A stretch of DNA of 64,000 nucleotides, from contig NC_079477.1 in assembly GCF_026230105.1 (NCBI RefSeq), positions 16,993,001 to 17,057,000 of the forward strand, in the 5' to 3' direction. Under the pieces are notes generated by a model. That model saw nothing but the letters and a program-made list of their open reading frames with translations. It had not been told where the DNA came from and ran no database searches. Positions 24,601 to 33,750 of the stretch are shown one piece after another. This stretch comes from Diorhabda sublineata. Lineage: Eukaryota; Arthropoda; Insecta; Coleoptera; Chrysomelidae. The position numbers and the translations under genes are program-made. Each line of letters opens with the position of its first letter. Within the stretch, counting starts at the first letter, position 1.

Positions 24601-27438
24601 TATTGACGATTTCTGGCTTTATCAAATTATAAAATAATATAGAGATATAAATTTGCAATTAAAAGAAACCTTGAATCAAAAATTCTTCTGATTAATATTA
24701 TATTTTATTTTAATATAAGGTGGAAACATCATTTTTTTTAAAATCTCAATATTCAAATCTGGAAATATTTTGATAAAGACCAAAATAGGTCGAAACGTCA
24801 ATTCTCCACATATTTTAAAATATAATTTTCAGTCAGAAGAAATCTAAAATCAAGACAATTTATCAACAAAAACATATATACTTAGTTTATATCGCAAGCC
24901 GAACCGATTTCCCATGAATAAATAGGTATACAAAAATGAACCTCCATTCATAATTAAATAACCTCTGAAAATTCCACGTTATTTATAACGACCAATCTAC
25001 AAAACTTAAAAACTCAATATTCCTGTTTACTATATTCTATATACCCGATGATGAATACATAGTTTTTGATAACGTCGAGACGTCAATTTTTATCTTTCCA
25101 TCAATTCAAATATTGTTTTTCTAGCTTGTTGCATAATTTCTAATTTTTGGATAAATTTTTTCATTTCAACTATTATTCGTTTCCCTTCGTTTGTTGTAAA
25201 TATTCCTATTTGTTGAATACCAAATATACTTTCTAGTTAGTCCAATTTTAACTTTTCTCAAGTCTTTGAACTGTTATCGTTATTTATCATTGGTTTTCAT
25301 TCTTCTTCTCGTGAATTCTTCGAATTACTAAGTGTTTGCGAATTATCTCTCTTATCACATTATCTTATTATTGCTCTTATTGGTCGGCAATTATTTGATT
25401 CTTGATTCTCCGAGAATGTAGGCGTTTTTGCCTATTTTGTCTTTCATACACTGAGTATTTTTTTGTATGCCACAATATTAGTACCACATCATATTTTTCA
25501 GTATTCATTTGTTAACGTAATATAAAATAATATCAATTAAATGTAGTTCATGTTTGGTAGTTCCTCCAAAACATAAACACTCGAAAGATTTTAGTATTTT
25601 TCAGTTCTTCTTCAGTTCAACCTTGATTGAAATATCAAACAAAGTAATCAAATATCGATATTTCAGTGTGATGATCAAAGTCTGGACCTTGCAAATGGAC
25701 CTCCTTTACAAGGAATAGCTTTATTGAATATTCCTTATACTCATGGCGGAGCTAATCTTTGGGGAGAGCATCTTTCCAGTACAAGAAGAAAAAAGTCTAA
25801 AAAGAGACAAAAGGAACTGAGTACCAATAGTTTTAATTCTGTAGACCTTAGTGTAGCGATACAAGGTAATGCAAATTCATTCGTTCATTTTATTTAGCAT
25901 GTCTCGAGATTCCTTCTGAATATTTAGAAGATTTTTAAAACAACTTGTTACAACTGTCCGCGAGATATGAACTAATTTATTTAGTGAATTAAGTAGTTTT
26001 TTGTTATATGTACGTTATTAACCTGATGGAATTTTCAGCCTCGGTTGATCCCTTTATTTCACCACCTAACCATTTCTAAATCAACTATTATTTTCTATCT
26101 TTACGTCACAATGTGATCTATAGAGACTCTCGACTAACCCATTAGATTTCGGGTATTAAGGGCTTCTTAAAAAAATTTTGAGGTTCAATTTTATTGAAAA
26201 CTCGTATCAACAAACTGTCTAAAAAATATTGTCATAGGTCAATTCATTTGGATATCATCAGTTGTTTTATTTCTCAAATGTCATATATAGTTAATTTAAG
26301 TAAGCATCAAATATTCTGTCAAGAAGAAACCAAATAACTGCCTTTCTTTTTTATAAATTAATGCTCTTAAAAACAAACATTTCGGAAATTACATTTTTCT
26401 TTGGCGATTAGTATGAGTCAAATTTTAATCTTATCTCTGTCAAAAACTTTTTTTGTTCTTCGGTGAGAATAAAAAATGTTCCAATGTTTGCTGGAATAGT
26501 TTTCCCGGACATTATTATCTAGTCTCAGAGGTATTAGTAGCCTAAACATCGACTTTATGTTTGCTTTTCACATTTTACAAGCATTCAAAAATCGTCATCT
26601 GGATCACTTGAAAAATGATTTATTGAATAGAATGATAAAATTACTAGACGCCTTTTCGTTCTGCTCACAGACTTGAAATGTACATTGCCATGCATACTAT
26701 AATAATGCTCACACGTACTTTATAATAGTCGCTTTCCAATTTATTAAGCACTATATGCACGAAACCCATAGACTCGACGTTCATCAGCTTAATTCGCAAG
26801 AAACATGCGTTCTAAGTTTTGCGCACCCATGTGTTCGATTGGGTGCTAAAATTATGCAAATGGAAAGCAAATAATATAGTTTCTTCTCCTTTTTCCAAAA
26901 TTTTTATAGAAGTGTTTCTATTTAATCTCCATACACGTTCAATACTATAATAAATAATTATTCTCAGATTCACATCGATTCAAAAGTATTTAATTTATTC
27001 GGGTCAAATTTTATTTCAGATATTGGAGATGGATTGATAGAGGTTATAGGTCTAGAAAATTGTTTGCATATGGGACAAGTGCGAACAGGACTAAGGGCTA
27101 GTGGTCGACGATTGGCTCAATGTTCTTCAGTTCTGATAAAAACCAAAAAGACTTTTCCTATGCAGATCGACGGGGAGCCTTGGATGCAACCGCCAACTAC
27201 AGTATGTGTTAATCGAGAAATATATATTTCTTTACCTATATAGTACCAATTATATCGATTATATGCATTCTTAAGAACTTTGGCATATAATAAGCGATAA
27301 TACTCAATATTAAACTAGAAAATAATAACCAAGCGTATTTCTTTTCAGATACGTATCACTCATAAGAACCAAGTGCCGATGTTAATGGCACCTCCTATAG
27401 AAAAAGGCAAAGGCTTTTTCAGATTCTTCCGTAGGTAG
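3742..27438 (+). CDS. Dgk: Type I diacylglycerol kinase, 3' ten exons (5' end not found)
   Basis: Phosphorylates diacylglycerol to phosphatidic acid with ATP, ending DAG signalling at membranes; type I members are calcium-responsive through EF-hands. Ten exons join in phase to about 627 residues plus a split first codon: EF-hand loops at about residues 6-17 and 51-62, C1 domains at about 89-138 and 154-200, catalytic domain from about 260 with GGDGT at 318-322 and GTGND at 347-351, then the accessory domain to the C-terminus. Exons are 3742-3866, 8227-8464, 11499-11698, 12729-12878, 17686-17965, 20181-20446, 24303-24458, 25667-25865, 27020-27201 and 27349-27438. All introns are GT-AG. The initiator ATG and N-terminal recoverin-homology region were not found here and probably lie upstream. 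No stops or frameshifts interrupt the exons, so the gene looks functional. Domain order excludes types II-V; the symbol follows the Drosophila type I gene and is inferred. Confidence 0.95.
4647..4760 (-). repeat. Penelope-like terminal repeat, copy 1
   Basis: Positions 4647-4723 are inverted relative to 6542-6611 on the other side of the Penelope-like ORF. On the minus strand it reads TTGATAAAGA, a spacer, then GTCGAAACGTCAA, the sequence shared with the copy at 24771. Confidence 0.7.
5115..6515 (-). mobile_element. Penelope-like retroelement relic (RT and GIY-YIG)
   Basis: Reading the minus strand from high to low positions: DLKILKADKSNKTVIM near 6470-6420, YGLPKLHK and LRPIVLS near 6240-6190, FISLDVVSFYNNIPI near 6060-6015, and FFFRYVDDFIYAV near 5790-5745 with the catalytic YVDD. 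Further on come INFLDVTLYG near 5670 and YEVPCTNSDAVYIG near 5225-5185, which fits the GIY-YIG endonuclease start. This is the Penelope domain order. The longest open piece is 125 codons (5892-6269); elsewhere frameshifts and stops break it. It lies in Dgk intron 1, antisense to the gene. Confidence 0.88.
6542..6611 (+). repeat. Penelope-like terminal repeat, inverted partner
   Basis: Reverse complement of about 4647-4723, sharing the tcttgatttta, tctcttct and ttttaaaa blocks. It borders the AT microsatellite directly. Confidence 0.7.
6612..6679. repeat. (AT)n microsatellite
   Basis: 68 bases of uninterrupted AT dinucleotide next to the Penelope-like terminal repeat. Confidence 0.95.
6680..8226. 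other. Rest of Dgk intron 1
   Basis: AT-rich intronic DNA up to the acceptor at 8226. I see nothing recognisable in it. Confidence 0.6.
8227..8464 (+). CDS. Dgk: Dgk exon: EF-hand 2 and start of C1a
   Basis: Acceptor ttgcag at 8221-8226, donor gtaagt at 8465; 79 codons plus one base. The second EF-hand loop is DYDADGTVSLEE, a complete calcium-binding loop. The conserved GGLTTIPLLVLLGL linker follows, then the first part of C1a with its His and the CNLC cysteine pair. The single trailing T joins the next exon to make Phe between two zinc-binding cysteines. The phorbol-ester-type spacing H-X12-C-X2-C is intact. Confidence 0.95.
8465..11498. other. Dgk intron 2
   Basis: About 3 kb, AT-rich, with a short TAATAT run near 10159-10182. 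A GC-richer patch at 8650-8840 is open for 63 codons but shows no known motif. No element identified. Confidence 0.55.
11499..11698 (+). CDS. Dgk: Dgk exon: end of C1a and most of C1b
   Basis: Acceptor tttttag ending at 11498, donor gtaagt at 11699; two bases plus 66 codons. It completes C1a (C-X2-C-X4-H-X2-C-X7-C, including CKYTVHERC) and carries the first part of C1b from HHWVEGNC through CRWCQIT. The intron therefore splits C1b between QIT and LHNK. All zinc ligands expected in this part are present. Confidence 0.95.
12010..12240 (-). pseudogene. Mariner transposase fragment
   Basis: The minus strand reads EMLIVSCFDIHGIVYREYDPVSQT, matching the mariner stretch around the first/second catalytic region (usual form 'MLITFFD.RGIVH.EFVP.GQT'), shown here in part. 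Flanking positions 12160-12240 show a frame-shifted W-YGY segment. No terminal repeats were found. It is a short dead piece inside Dgk intron 3. Confidence 0.65.
12729..12878 (+). CDS. Dgk: Dgk exon: end of C1b and linker
   Basis: Acceptor ttttcag ending at 12728, donor gtgagt at 12879; exactly 50 codons. It opens with LHNKCVSQVKAEC, supplying the last His and Cys ligands of C1b, then HILPPVSIYPIVLDRQRS, the conserved stretch between the C1 domains and the kinase domain. The rest is a polar, basic linker. Confidence 0.93.
13380..14460 (+). pseudogene. RTE-type LINE relic (endonuclease and RT)
   Basis: Read across frames: NGVAAVVNDKITRCV near 13562-13610 and IEFELFYNGPEPVLQT near 13700-13750 from an AP-type endonuclease, then VRQGFYRF near 13950, IYTDDRFLLVETPE near 14050-14087 (RT motif with TDD in place of YADD), YDLSVKL near 14125, and an open stretch 14241-14453 with YYGMEIWTVKKIDIRR at the post-RT end. 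Frameshifts break it many times. It is sense to Dgk, in intron 4. It resembles the endonuclease-RT proteins common in insects as RTE-clade LINEs; the clade call is approximate. Confidence 0.75.
14461..17685. other. Rest of Dgk intron 4
   Basis: AT-rich intronic DNA with no element I can name. Slightly GC-richer patches at 14640-14790 and 16550-16790 have no recognisable coding motif. Confidence 0.5.
17686..17965 (+). CDS. Dgk: Dgk exon: catalytic domain, first part with GGDGT
   Basis: Acceptor ttttttcgtag ending at 17685, donor gtgagc at 17966; 93 codons plus one base. It contains PLLVFINPKSGGRQG, the RKFQYILNPRQV stretch and the nucleotide-binding CCGGDGTVGWVLETM. These are hallmark motifs of the eukaryotic DAGK catalytic domain. 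The loop GSGNG before PMAGL looks slightly longer than I would expect from relatives, which needs an alignment to confirm. Confidence 0.96.
18920..19330 (-). other. Unassigned GC-richer open stretch in intron 5
   Basis: Two overlapping open frames on the minus strand (18929-19144 and 19065-19319) lie in DNA less AT-rich than its surroundings. I recognise no motif. It may be internal sequence of the Harbinger-type element next to it, or another element. Confidence 0.3.
19400..19776 (-). pseudogene. PIF/Harbinger transposase N-terminal fragment
   Basis: The minus-strand ORF contains RRRKRKKSKYIVHPVNEVRH and then KYGDYPHLYRDI, which matches the HARBI1-type start 'RRR..W.VHP.N..R...GEFH.L'. After a stop and a frame change it continues PISSEESLYATIRYDF, resembling 'ISPEERL..TLRFLATG'. 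The DDE catalytic part is not visible. It lies antisense in Dgk intron 5. Confidence rests on two consecutive motifs in the right order. Confidence 0.65.
20181..20446 (+). CDS. Dgk: Dgk exon: catalytic domain, second part with GTGND
   Basis: Acceptor gttgtag ending at 20180, donor gtaagt at 20447; two bases plus 88 codons. The split codon makes Asp before KIELECQPAVAVIPLGTGND, which holds the second glycine motif (PLGTGNDLARCLRWGGGY). It ends with IPYNIINNYFSIGV, the junction to the accessory domain. No acceptable in-frame alternative start is needed, because the exon is entered by splicing. Confidence 0.95.
20447..24302. other. Dgk intron 6
   Basis: 3.9 kb of AT-rich DNA. A 13-base unit (TTAATAACCCCTA) repeats almost three times at 20910-20944. 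A 103-codon open frame at 23010-23321 and a 60-codon one at 23390-23572 show no motif that I recognise. Confidence 0.5.
20910..20944. repeat. Short 13-bp tandem repeat
   Basis: About 2.8 copies of TTAATAACCCCTA. Confidence 0.85.
24303..24458 (+). CDS. Dgk: Dgk exon: accessory domain, first part
   Basis: Acceptor tttttag ending at 24302, donor gtaagt at 24459; exactly 52 codons. It starts DAAICVKFHLEREKNPEKF, completing the conserved G-V-D start of the DAGK accessory domain, and includes SRMKNKLWYFEYATSE, which is very typical of type I enzymes. Confidence 0.95.
24760..24875 (+). repeat. Solo Penelope-like terminal repeat, copy 2
   Basis: Reads TTGATAAAGACC, AAAATA, GGTCGAAACGTCAA, then about 45 bases later gaagaaatctaaaatcaag, matching the minus-strand reading of 4647-4760. 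The GACC and GGTC blocks can pair around a six-base loop. No Penelope coding sequence is attached. Confidence 0.7.
25040..25095 (+). repeat. Degenerate Penelope-like terminal repeat, copy 3
   Basis: TTGATAA followed by CGTCGAGACGTCAA at 25069-25085, the same frame of conserved blocks with the stem II loop deleted. It lies 280 bp after copy 2 in the same orientation. Confidence 0.5.
25667..25865 (+). CDS. Dgk: Dgk exon: accessory domain, middle with basic insert
   Basis: Acceptor atttcag ending at 25666, donor gtaatg at 25866; 66 codons plus one base. It includes PPLQGIALLNIPYTHGGANLWGE, a conserved accessory-domain stretch (part shown), followed by a strongly basic patch, RRKKSKKRQKE, encoded at about 25781-25816, and a Ser/Asn-rich segment. 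Inserts at this place vary in type I DGKs, so the patch may be lineage-specific or alternatively spliced (inference). Confidence 0.93.
25866..27019. other. Dgk intron 8
   Basis: 1.15 kb AT-rich intron, nothing recognised. Confidence 0.6.
27020..27201 (+). CDS. Dgk: Dgk exon: accessory domain, last part
   Basis: Acceptor atttcag ending at 27019, donor gtatgt at 27202; two bases plus 60 codons. It begins DIGDGLIEVIGLEN and contains HMGQVRTGLRASGRRLAQC and QIDGEPWMQPP, all strongly conserved accessory-domain motifs. Confidence 0.95.
27349..27438 (+). CDS. Dgk: Dgk last coding exon
   Basis: Acceptor ttttcag ending at 27348; 29 codons then TAG at 27436-27438. It encodes IRITHKNQVPMLMAPP, matching the usual end of type I DGKs, then a short basic-aromatic tail (FFRFFRR). 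The 147-bp intron before it is the shortest in the gene. Confidence 0.92.
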   Translation: MRITHKNQVPMLMAPPIEKGKGFFRFFRR

Positions 27439-27660
27439 AAACTTATCAACCTTTATCTAAAAGTGATATTAAAATATTCATACTATTCCTGAATATCTAG
27501 TCTTCGGATATTTTTTAGTTTTAAAAAATGACAATAATATTATTTATTCTATATATATTTTTGTGTATAAGGTGTCAGTATTATTATTTTCATTTGTTTA
27601 TTGAAATAAGAAAATTGTTAACCTGTTATATTAAGTTGTATAAATTGATTAAATATATCA
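27439..27660 (+). other. Probable Dgk 3' UTR start with candidate poly(A) signals
   Basis: AT-rich sequence follows the stop codon. I see no AATAAA, but the common variant ATTAAA occurs at 27468-27473 and 27648-27653. The transcript end cannot be fixed from sequence alone. Confidence 0.35.
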
Positions 27661-28980
27661 GAATATGAAATATTCCCTACAAATAATTTGTAATTTGATA
27701 TTTTATTTTCTTCTGTTCATGCATTCGAATATAAGAAATAATAATTATTTCTATATTAAGTTATATTCTTGAGTAATTGTGTCTTTCATCTCTAAACATC
27801 TAGTATAGTTTCCATTGAAGTAATCATAAGCTTTCTTGCAGACAAGGTTTACTATTTTTTGGGATTTTTGGGAGAACTTGGTTGTTCAACTCCATAAACT
27901 GTTGTTTTGTCTTGCAGTTGACTTGTCTCACTCATTCTTTAGATGGCTTGATACTAATCTAAGGGTAGATCTTACCAGGTCTCGGGTTCTACTTTTACTT
28001 AAAGACAAAGGAAAGAAATATTAAACTTGAAAAAAGATACGAAAATGGGGCGCCACATACAATATTATCTGTATTTTAGTTGGTACACATCAACACAGTA
28101 TCAATAAAATTTTGTGAAGAGGCTGCAAGGAAACTAAGTATGAACAATGTTATAGAATGTTTATAATTCAAAAATAAAGTCCACCATCCAGAGAGGTAAT
28201 CAAGCTCCATAACAGTAAAAATCCGAGAAAAATTTAACTCTAGAAAAAAGTGCTGAATGCCATATAAGTTATACTTACAGATATATTTCACGGTGGCTTT
28301 TGATCTATTTCACTGCGACCTTCTCAGATTGGAGGCTAAATTATTTAGATAATTCTTTGTAAGTGGATTTCCCACTCCTAGCACCTTAAATCTCATACTT
28401 GTTGAATTATCGCAAACACATATTGCTCAGTTATGAACTGTGTCTTTTCTCTGCTGATTTCCTTCACCAGAAATACTTTTGTGGCTGCTTCATTTCTAGA
28501 GTTTGTATTACTACAAAGTGTTTCGGGTCCAACTAATAGTATTGACGCGGATTCTTTGTCATGACGTCTGCCTTCTAGATGCACTTGTGACTCTTGTACC
28601 CAGGCCTTAGGTAATTTGAAGGAAATGAAGCGTACCCTACACCTTTTGACTATATGAGCCGCTTTATACCAGATTACTCCAGATTACCAGATTATATGAT
28701 ATTTTGAGTCTTCCTCGCCTATATAAATTTCAATTTGTTGCCTCACTACACTGTCTGCTTTCAATTCGTTTAGTCAACATTATGTGTGATATATGAAAGC
28801 GATAGATTCAGCAGGAATTCCTGTATTACGGTATTAAAGTGAATCAAGGTTCATTAATGACAAAAACCAAACGACACGTCAAAATTCCAAGCGGTGTTGT
28901 CGTATTGTATTAGATAGCTAAATAAAAAGGAACGGACTATTGACGTGGGCAAGCTCCCTCGCGTGTTACGGATTTTTGAA
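27661..28980. other. Dgk 3' flank, nothing assigned
   Basis: AT-rich flank. Open frames at 28076-28584 on the minus strand are not recognised. Confidence 0.5.
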
Positions 28981-29004
28981 TAAACATACAAATAAAGAAA
29001 TAAG

Positions 29005-30390
29005 ATGAGCGGCGAGAATAGTGGCCGAAATAGAGACCATAGAACAAGTTTTGGAAAGAAAAAGAGACAAAGGAAGTCAGGCCCCTTTACAAGGAGTGAA
29101 ACTACCAAATAACACCCGAAGAACCAATAATAGAAAAAGAAATAGCATACATGAAGAAAGTGAAGGGTACTCTACAGGACTTAATGATGGAAAAAACAAA
29201 CGAATACAAACCAACAAAAACATAACTAAAATATGGAGAAGGAAAACATTGGAATTAAAACAAAATTATTAAGCAGCTAAAGAAAATGTAAGATTTCCTA
29301 AAAATACAAAACAAAAGACAAAATTTAAGAGTAACCGTGTAGCAAGCGGGCTCAGGAAACAGCAAGGAACTAAAACGAGCGATGGAAGATATTATAATCA
29401 AAGAGCTCGAATCAGAAATAGGATTAAGAGCGAAAAAAATCGGAATAAAAACACATGTATAGAAATAGAAGATGTTGAGGATAAAATGAAGATATCGGAA
29501 AACAAAAACAAAATACGGTACATGAAAGATGGGGTAGTCTATATTAATAACGATCTCTCTATAAAAGAAAGAGATGAAGAGTTAATGAAGGAAAGAGAGG
29601 AAAGAGAGAAGGAAATGTTTGGAAATGGAGCCAGGAGGTAAATGATTTGGTAAAAGGCTCCGAGAAGACAAAATTTCCAAAAAAGTAGTTACTATGGATA
29701 AAGGAAGGGATGAAAAGCATAACAGCCAGGTGAAGAACAAGAAATTAGAATCTGAACGAACAAGTAAAAAAAATTGAACAAAGGAAAATGAAAATAGAAA
29801 CATGGAATGTCAGAGTTACGTATGAAGGAGTGGCTCTAAACTAAATACATGGAAATGCAACGAAAAAAGGAGAATCAGATGGAAAACAGACCTTTTAGGA
29901 CGGTACACATGGAATAAAAGTCGGATAGCAAAGGGTAGTAGAATAATGGGTCCTTGAGTAATATTATTAAAGCAAAAGCAACCTCCAAAGCAACAAATAT
30001 AAGATTGTACAAAACAATTATCAGGCCGACTGTACTGTATGGATGTGAGTCCTGTATGCTAACCAAGAAGAGTGCTGAAAAAATATTGAGAGGTGTGAAA
30101 AAGAATGGGTCATGGAGAAGAACAAATACTGAGCTTAAAGAAATATATCACGAGCCTAATATTACGCAAATGGTCAAAACCCAAAGAGTCAGGTGGTTGG
30201 AACATAAGTGCAGAGTGAATGCATTCAAAATTGCCAAGAGAGCATAACTGGATTGAGAAGGAATTAGAAGAAGGAAAGGCCGGCCGAAAAAGGAATGGGT
30301 AGAAGAGGTAATATAGGATTTGAGAAGAGTGAGAATAACTGAGTGCTGAGAAAGAACAGAGGACAGAAATGGATAGAGAGTTTAAAGATT
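29005..30390 (+). mobile_element. Gutted RTE-type LINE
   Basis: An ORF1-like, Lys/Glu-rich part occupies 29021-29640 and ends GVVYINNDLSIKERDEELMK, a pattern seen in insect LINE ORF1 proteins. KMKIETWNVRVTYEG at 29789-29832 is the start of an AP-type endonuclease. The element then jumps to the post-RT C-terminus at 29954-30247 (IIRPTVLYGCESCMLTKKSA, NTELKEIYHEPNI, VRWLEH) and GRPKKEWVEEV near 30280. The rest of the endonuclease and the whole RT core are missing, so this is an internal-deletion derivative. Stops also interrupt ORF1. Confidence 0.8.
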
Positions 30391-30510
30391 TGGAAATATA
30401 TATTTTGTAAATTTTTTAATTGTAAAAATTTTGCGGGCTGTCACTGTTTTTCTATTGTTTGTTGTTATGATGATGAACAAAGTAAACAGCGGTGAAGTGT
30501 AGTCAAACTA

Positions 30511-31090
30511 TCAACATTTTTTTATATCTTGTTAAGTGCGATTGAACAACTTTGTTGTGACTTTCTTTTTTTAGTGAAGCGATATAAACGTAATTCATTA
30601 CGATATTGTTAGGCAGACAAAGTAACTAACCATTTCTCCAGAAGCTTTTCCATACCGGCATCAAATAATTCCTAGGACAACTCGAACAGCCATGTGTGTC
30701 GTCGTCCCAAACATGTGGTAACGAAATGTTTTAGTATCTTCCATCCTATTTCTGAATATGTTGAGTGTGAGACACGTGGTATAAGAGCGCGCATTATCTT
30801 GGAGAACAGGTTTCATGTATGTTTTCAGAAGGTTAAAGCAGCATTTATAGAAAGTTAAGTGCGCAGGAAATTATGTAACCTAGCTCATTTTTAAATTGCA
30901 ACATTTTTGTTTCATCTCTTGTTAAATGGAACTCACCATCTTCGCCATTGTAACTTTCTTTTTTTAGTTAGGTGAGAAAAGTGTAATCCATTATAATATT
31001 GCTAGACAGTCACTTGAATCACGTCTATTTTGTAGTTGTTTTAGAAGGTTAGAGTAGTATGTAGCATTTATGGAACGTTGTATGCGCAAG
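30511..31090. repeat. Diverged direct repeat of two blocks
   Basis: Block A at 30511-30628 resembles 30898-31014 (shared ctttctttttttag and taat.catta..atatt cores). Block B at 30821-30868 resembles 31036-31090 (agaaggtta, gcatttat, tgcgca). The order A-B is kept in both, with about 190 bp extra in the first unit. Confidence 0.6.
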
Positions 31091-33340
31091 TAGTCAACGT
31101 ACAGCGCTTCTCGTCGTTCCTAAAATACAGTATACATAATCTTACCCACCGACCTGGTTGTCTTCGCTTTGTTTGAAGTTCCTTATTTTCTTTTTTTCCT
31201 CCTATCTTTAGTCGCCACCTTGCTTTTGGGAGATTTTGTGAACGCCGAAGATTTTCCTTGTTTCTAATGCCTTCCTGTACCAAAACAAATGACAAATACA
31301 TTGCACTACTGTTGTCGGCACTTAACGCTAACTCAGGATCATAGCACGCACATGAAACGTGCTTTTGTGATAAAAACTGTGTAAGTGTTCACCTTGCATT
31401 ATGATTATTATCTACGCGGCATCTATCTCAACTATCTCAAACACGGTTTGATGTACAGAAAAACGTTTCATACAAAATAAAATTTCATTCCATACAAGGT
31501 TAATAATTAACAAATAGAATTAAAGCCATCGGAAGATATATATACGATTTTTTACATTGAATATCATAACATGCTGATATGAGATTTTATGTGACTTAGC
31601 TTAAAAGTTTCTAAACAGAAAGAAAGTTGAATAGTTTTTGTTACCTTTGTAAGGAAAGTTTCATATTCCCATTGGCTTAATTAAAAATAATTTTTTGAAT
31701 ATATTTATTTACATTAAGAAAGTTGTAGTATTTTTTCAGTTTATAGTTGTAAAGGCTATATATATATATTGTTGTTCAACTGTTAACTTCCCTGTTGGTT
31801 TACTTATGTTGAATCTTAAATGAAAAAATGTATGCGCTTCTCTGGATGAATACAATAGACATGAAAAATAATGAGCGTTACATTTAAAAACGATATTTCC
31901 TATGATGGAAAATAGAATTAGAAAAATCTGTTTTGTTTCCCTTTTGATAGACTCAAATTAGCAGGTCTGTTAAACCTTATCCACCGAAGGTTGAGCACTA
32001 TTTTTAAAGGCAATTACTAATATATAAAATAGTTGTTAAGTATCACATTTTCTCATATAAACGGATAACTGCAAAATGTCACAATTATATATTTTTTTAA
32101 AGATTCTATGAGAAAAAGTCGAGACCTGTAGGCAAAGTCCTTTTTAATAAAGATATACATTTGTTTCGAATAATTTATCTTCTCCTATTGCAATATGAGC
32201 AAAAGCATAGAATAAATCTTGTTTTATGTGTTAAAAAGGGATACAAACTGTTCAACTTACGCTTTTTTAGATAAATATTTGTTGCATATTTTGCTAATAA
32301 GAATGTTATTGATAATAAAGCTTCTCAAATTTTTGAAGTTATTACTGTTATAGAAATATTAAGAGGTAACTGTCTAGAAAAACTATAGGGACCATAATTC
32401 GCTTGAACTGAAGTACTTGAAATTTATGATGATACCTTCCTTGAATGGACTACAAATTATTTTCCACTGTTTTTGATGGATAAATTATTATTCATGCGTA
32501 CTTCTTAAATTGTATATTTTGATCTTTTTCATTATTTATTTATACCTCATATTGAACATTTCATATTTGCAACAATATATTCAATATATATAAAAAATTG
32601 AAATTTTTCTCATAATAACGAATTTTTACATAAAAACAAATACAGTTTCAAACATTTGAAATATAACTATTTCATACCACGTTAAATGAACGAAATACTT
32701 CTAAATTCCTGCGACAAAATTCAGGAAGTGATAGATCGTATGGAATTAAGATGGGATTTTCCTATAATTTTTTTAGCACACGCCTTTCCGAGATATCACC
32801 TTTAAAAGGCGGTGACTAAAATTGAGTTTTTTTTTCTAAACGTGTACGGCAATCCCTGACACGTAGGCTGCGTTCATGTATTTTGGCTAAAGGTGGTTAT
32901 TTCCAGCATTTATTATGAATCCTATTATATTTTACATATTTTTTGTATTCCACTCAAAAAATTATAATTTATGGAACTCTCTGCAGCTGTTGGTTTTGGG
33001 AATAAAAAATATTTTTGAAATAAACTTGTAAGTAATTGTCAATTGGAATTAGTTATGGTTATATTGATATTGATGAAATAGAATCTATCTCATTTGGGTC
33101 ATTCTCGATAAATGGAGAGTCGACCTTGAGATTTCTTTAAAAAATGTTAAATTGAAATTTACATTTTTTATACTTTATATATTAGAAAAGCCAAAAAAAT
33201 CGAACTAAAGGTTTTAACGGAGGGGATAACGTTATTCATCAAAATAGAGAATGTTAACGGAGGGTGAAAATGAACTTTGATAAGAACGAAATAAACTAAA
33301 GAGAGAATCATTGAAATTTTATTTTTGTTTATTAATCCTT
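31091..33340. other. Intergenic, nothing assigned
   Basis: AT-rich. A 77-codon basic open frame on the minus strand (31068-31301) overlaps the repeat and is not recognised. Confidence 0.5.
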
Positions 33341-33344
33341 CTTC

Positions 33345-33750
33345 TTTATGCAGATGATCGCCTAAAACAGTGCCCTGTGTAGTACTTGTGGTTGGGCAAA
33401 TTTAAATATTGTGCTATGAGGGATGGAATATTTTCAATTTGGTTAATAACAACAGGTAGTTGGTACGTTTTTTCTTACGATCTATTAAAAAAAACGTTTA
33501 TTATTTACTTCTGAAGGTCGCAATTACATATTTTTTGTTACGATCTAGAAACTTGGCGAAGTATCTTTATTATCAATTACAGTGAACCTTCTTGAAGTTT
33601 TATTTTTGCTTTCTCTAATATTTATTATAAGAATATTAACGGTTTCCTCCAAGACATCTGCTAGAAGATCGCATAACTCCTGAATTCGACAAGCGCCAGC
33701 AATGCCAAAAATGGTCATTATCAAATGCAAGATATAGCTGTAATGAATTT
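33345..33750 (-). pseudogene. Crypton-like tyrosine recombinase fragment
   Basis: The minus strand reads MTIFGIAGACRIQELCDLL near 33720-33665, where GACR carries the first catalytic Arg, then ESKNKTSRRFTVI. After a stop and frame change it reads LNLPNHKYYTGHCFRRSSA near 33410-33355, carrying the H-x-x-R box. This order (R, then HxxR) is that of tyrosine recombinases, and the wording matches Crypton-type proteins of insects. The catalytic Tyr region is missing. No terminal features were recognised. KMT or zinc-finger host proteins derived from Cryptons are an alternative, but the stops argue for a dead element. Confidence 0.72.
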
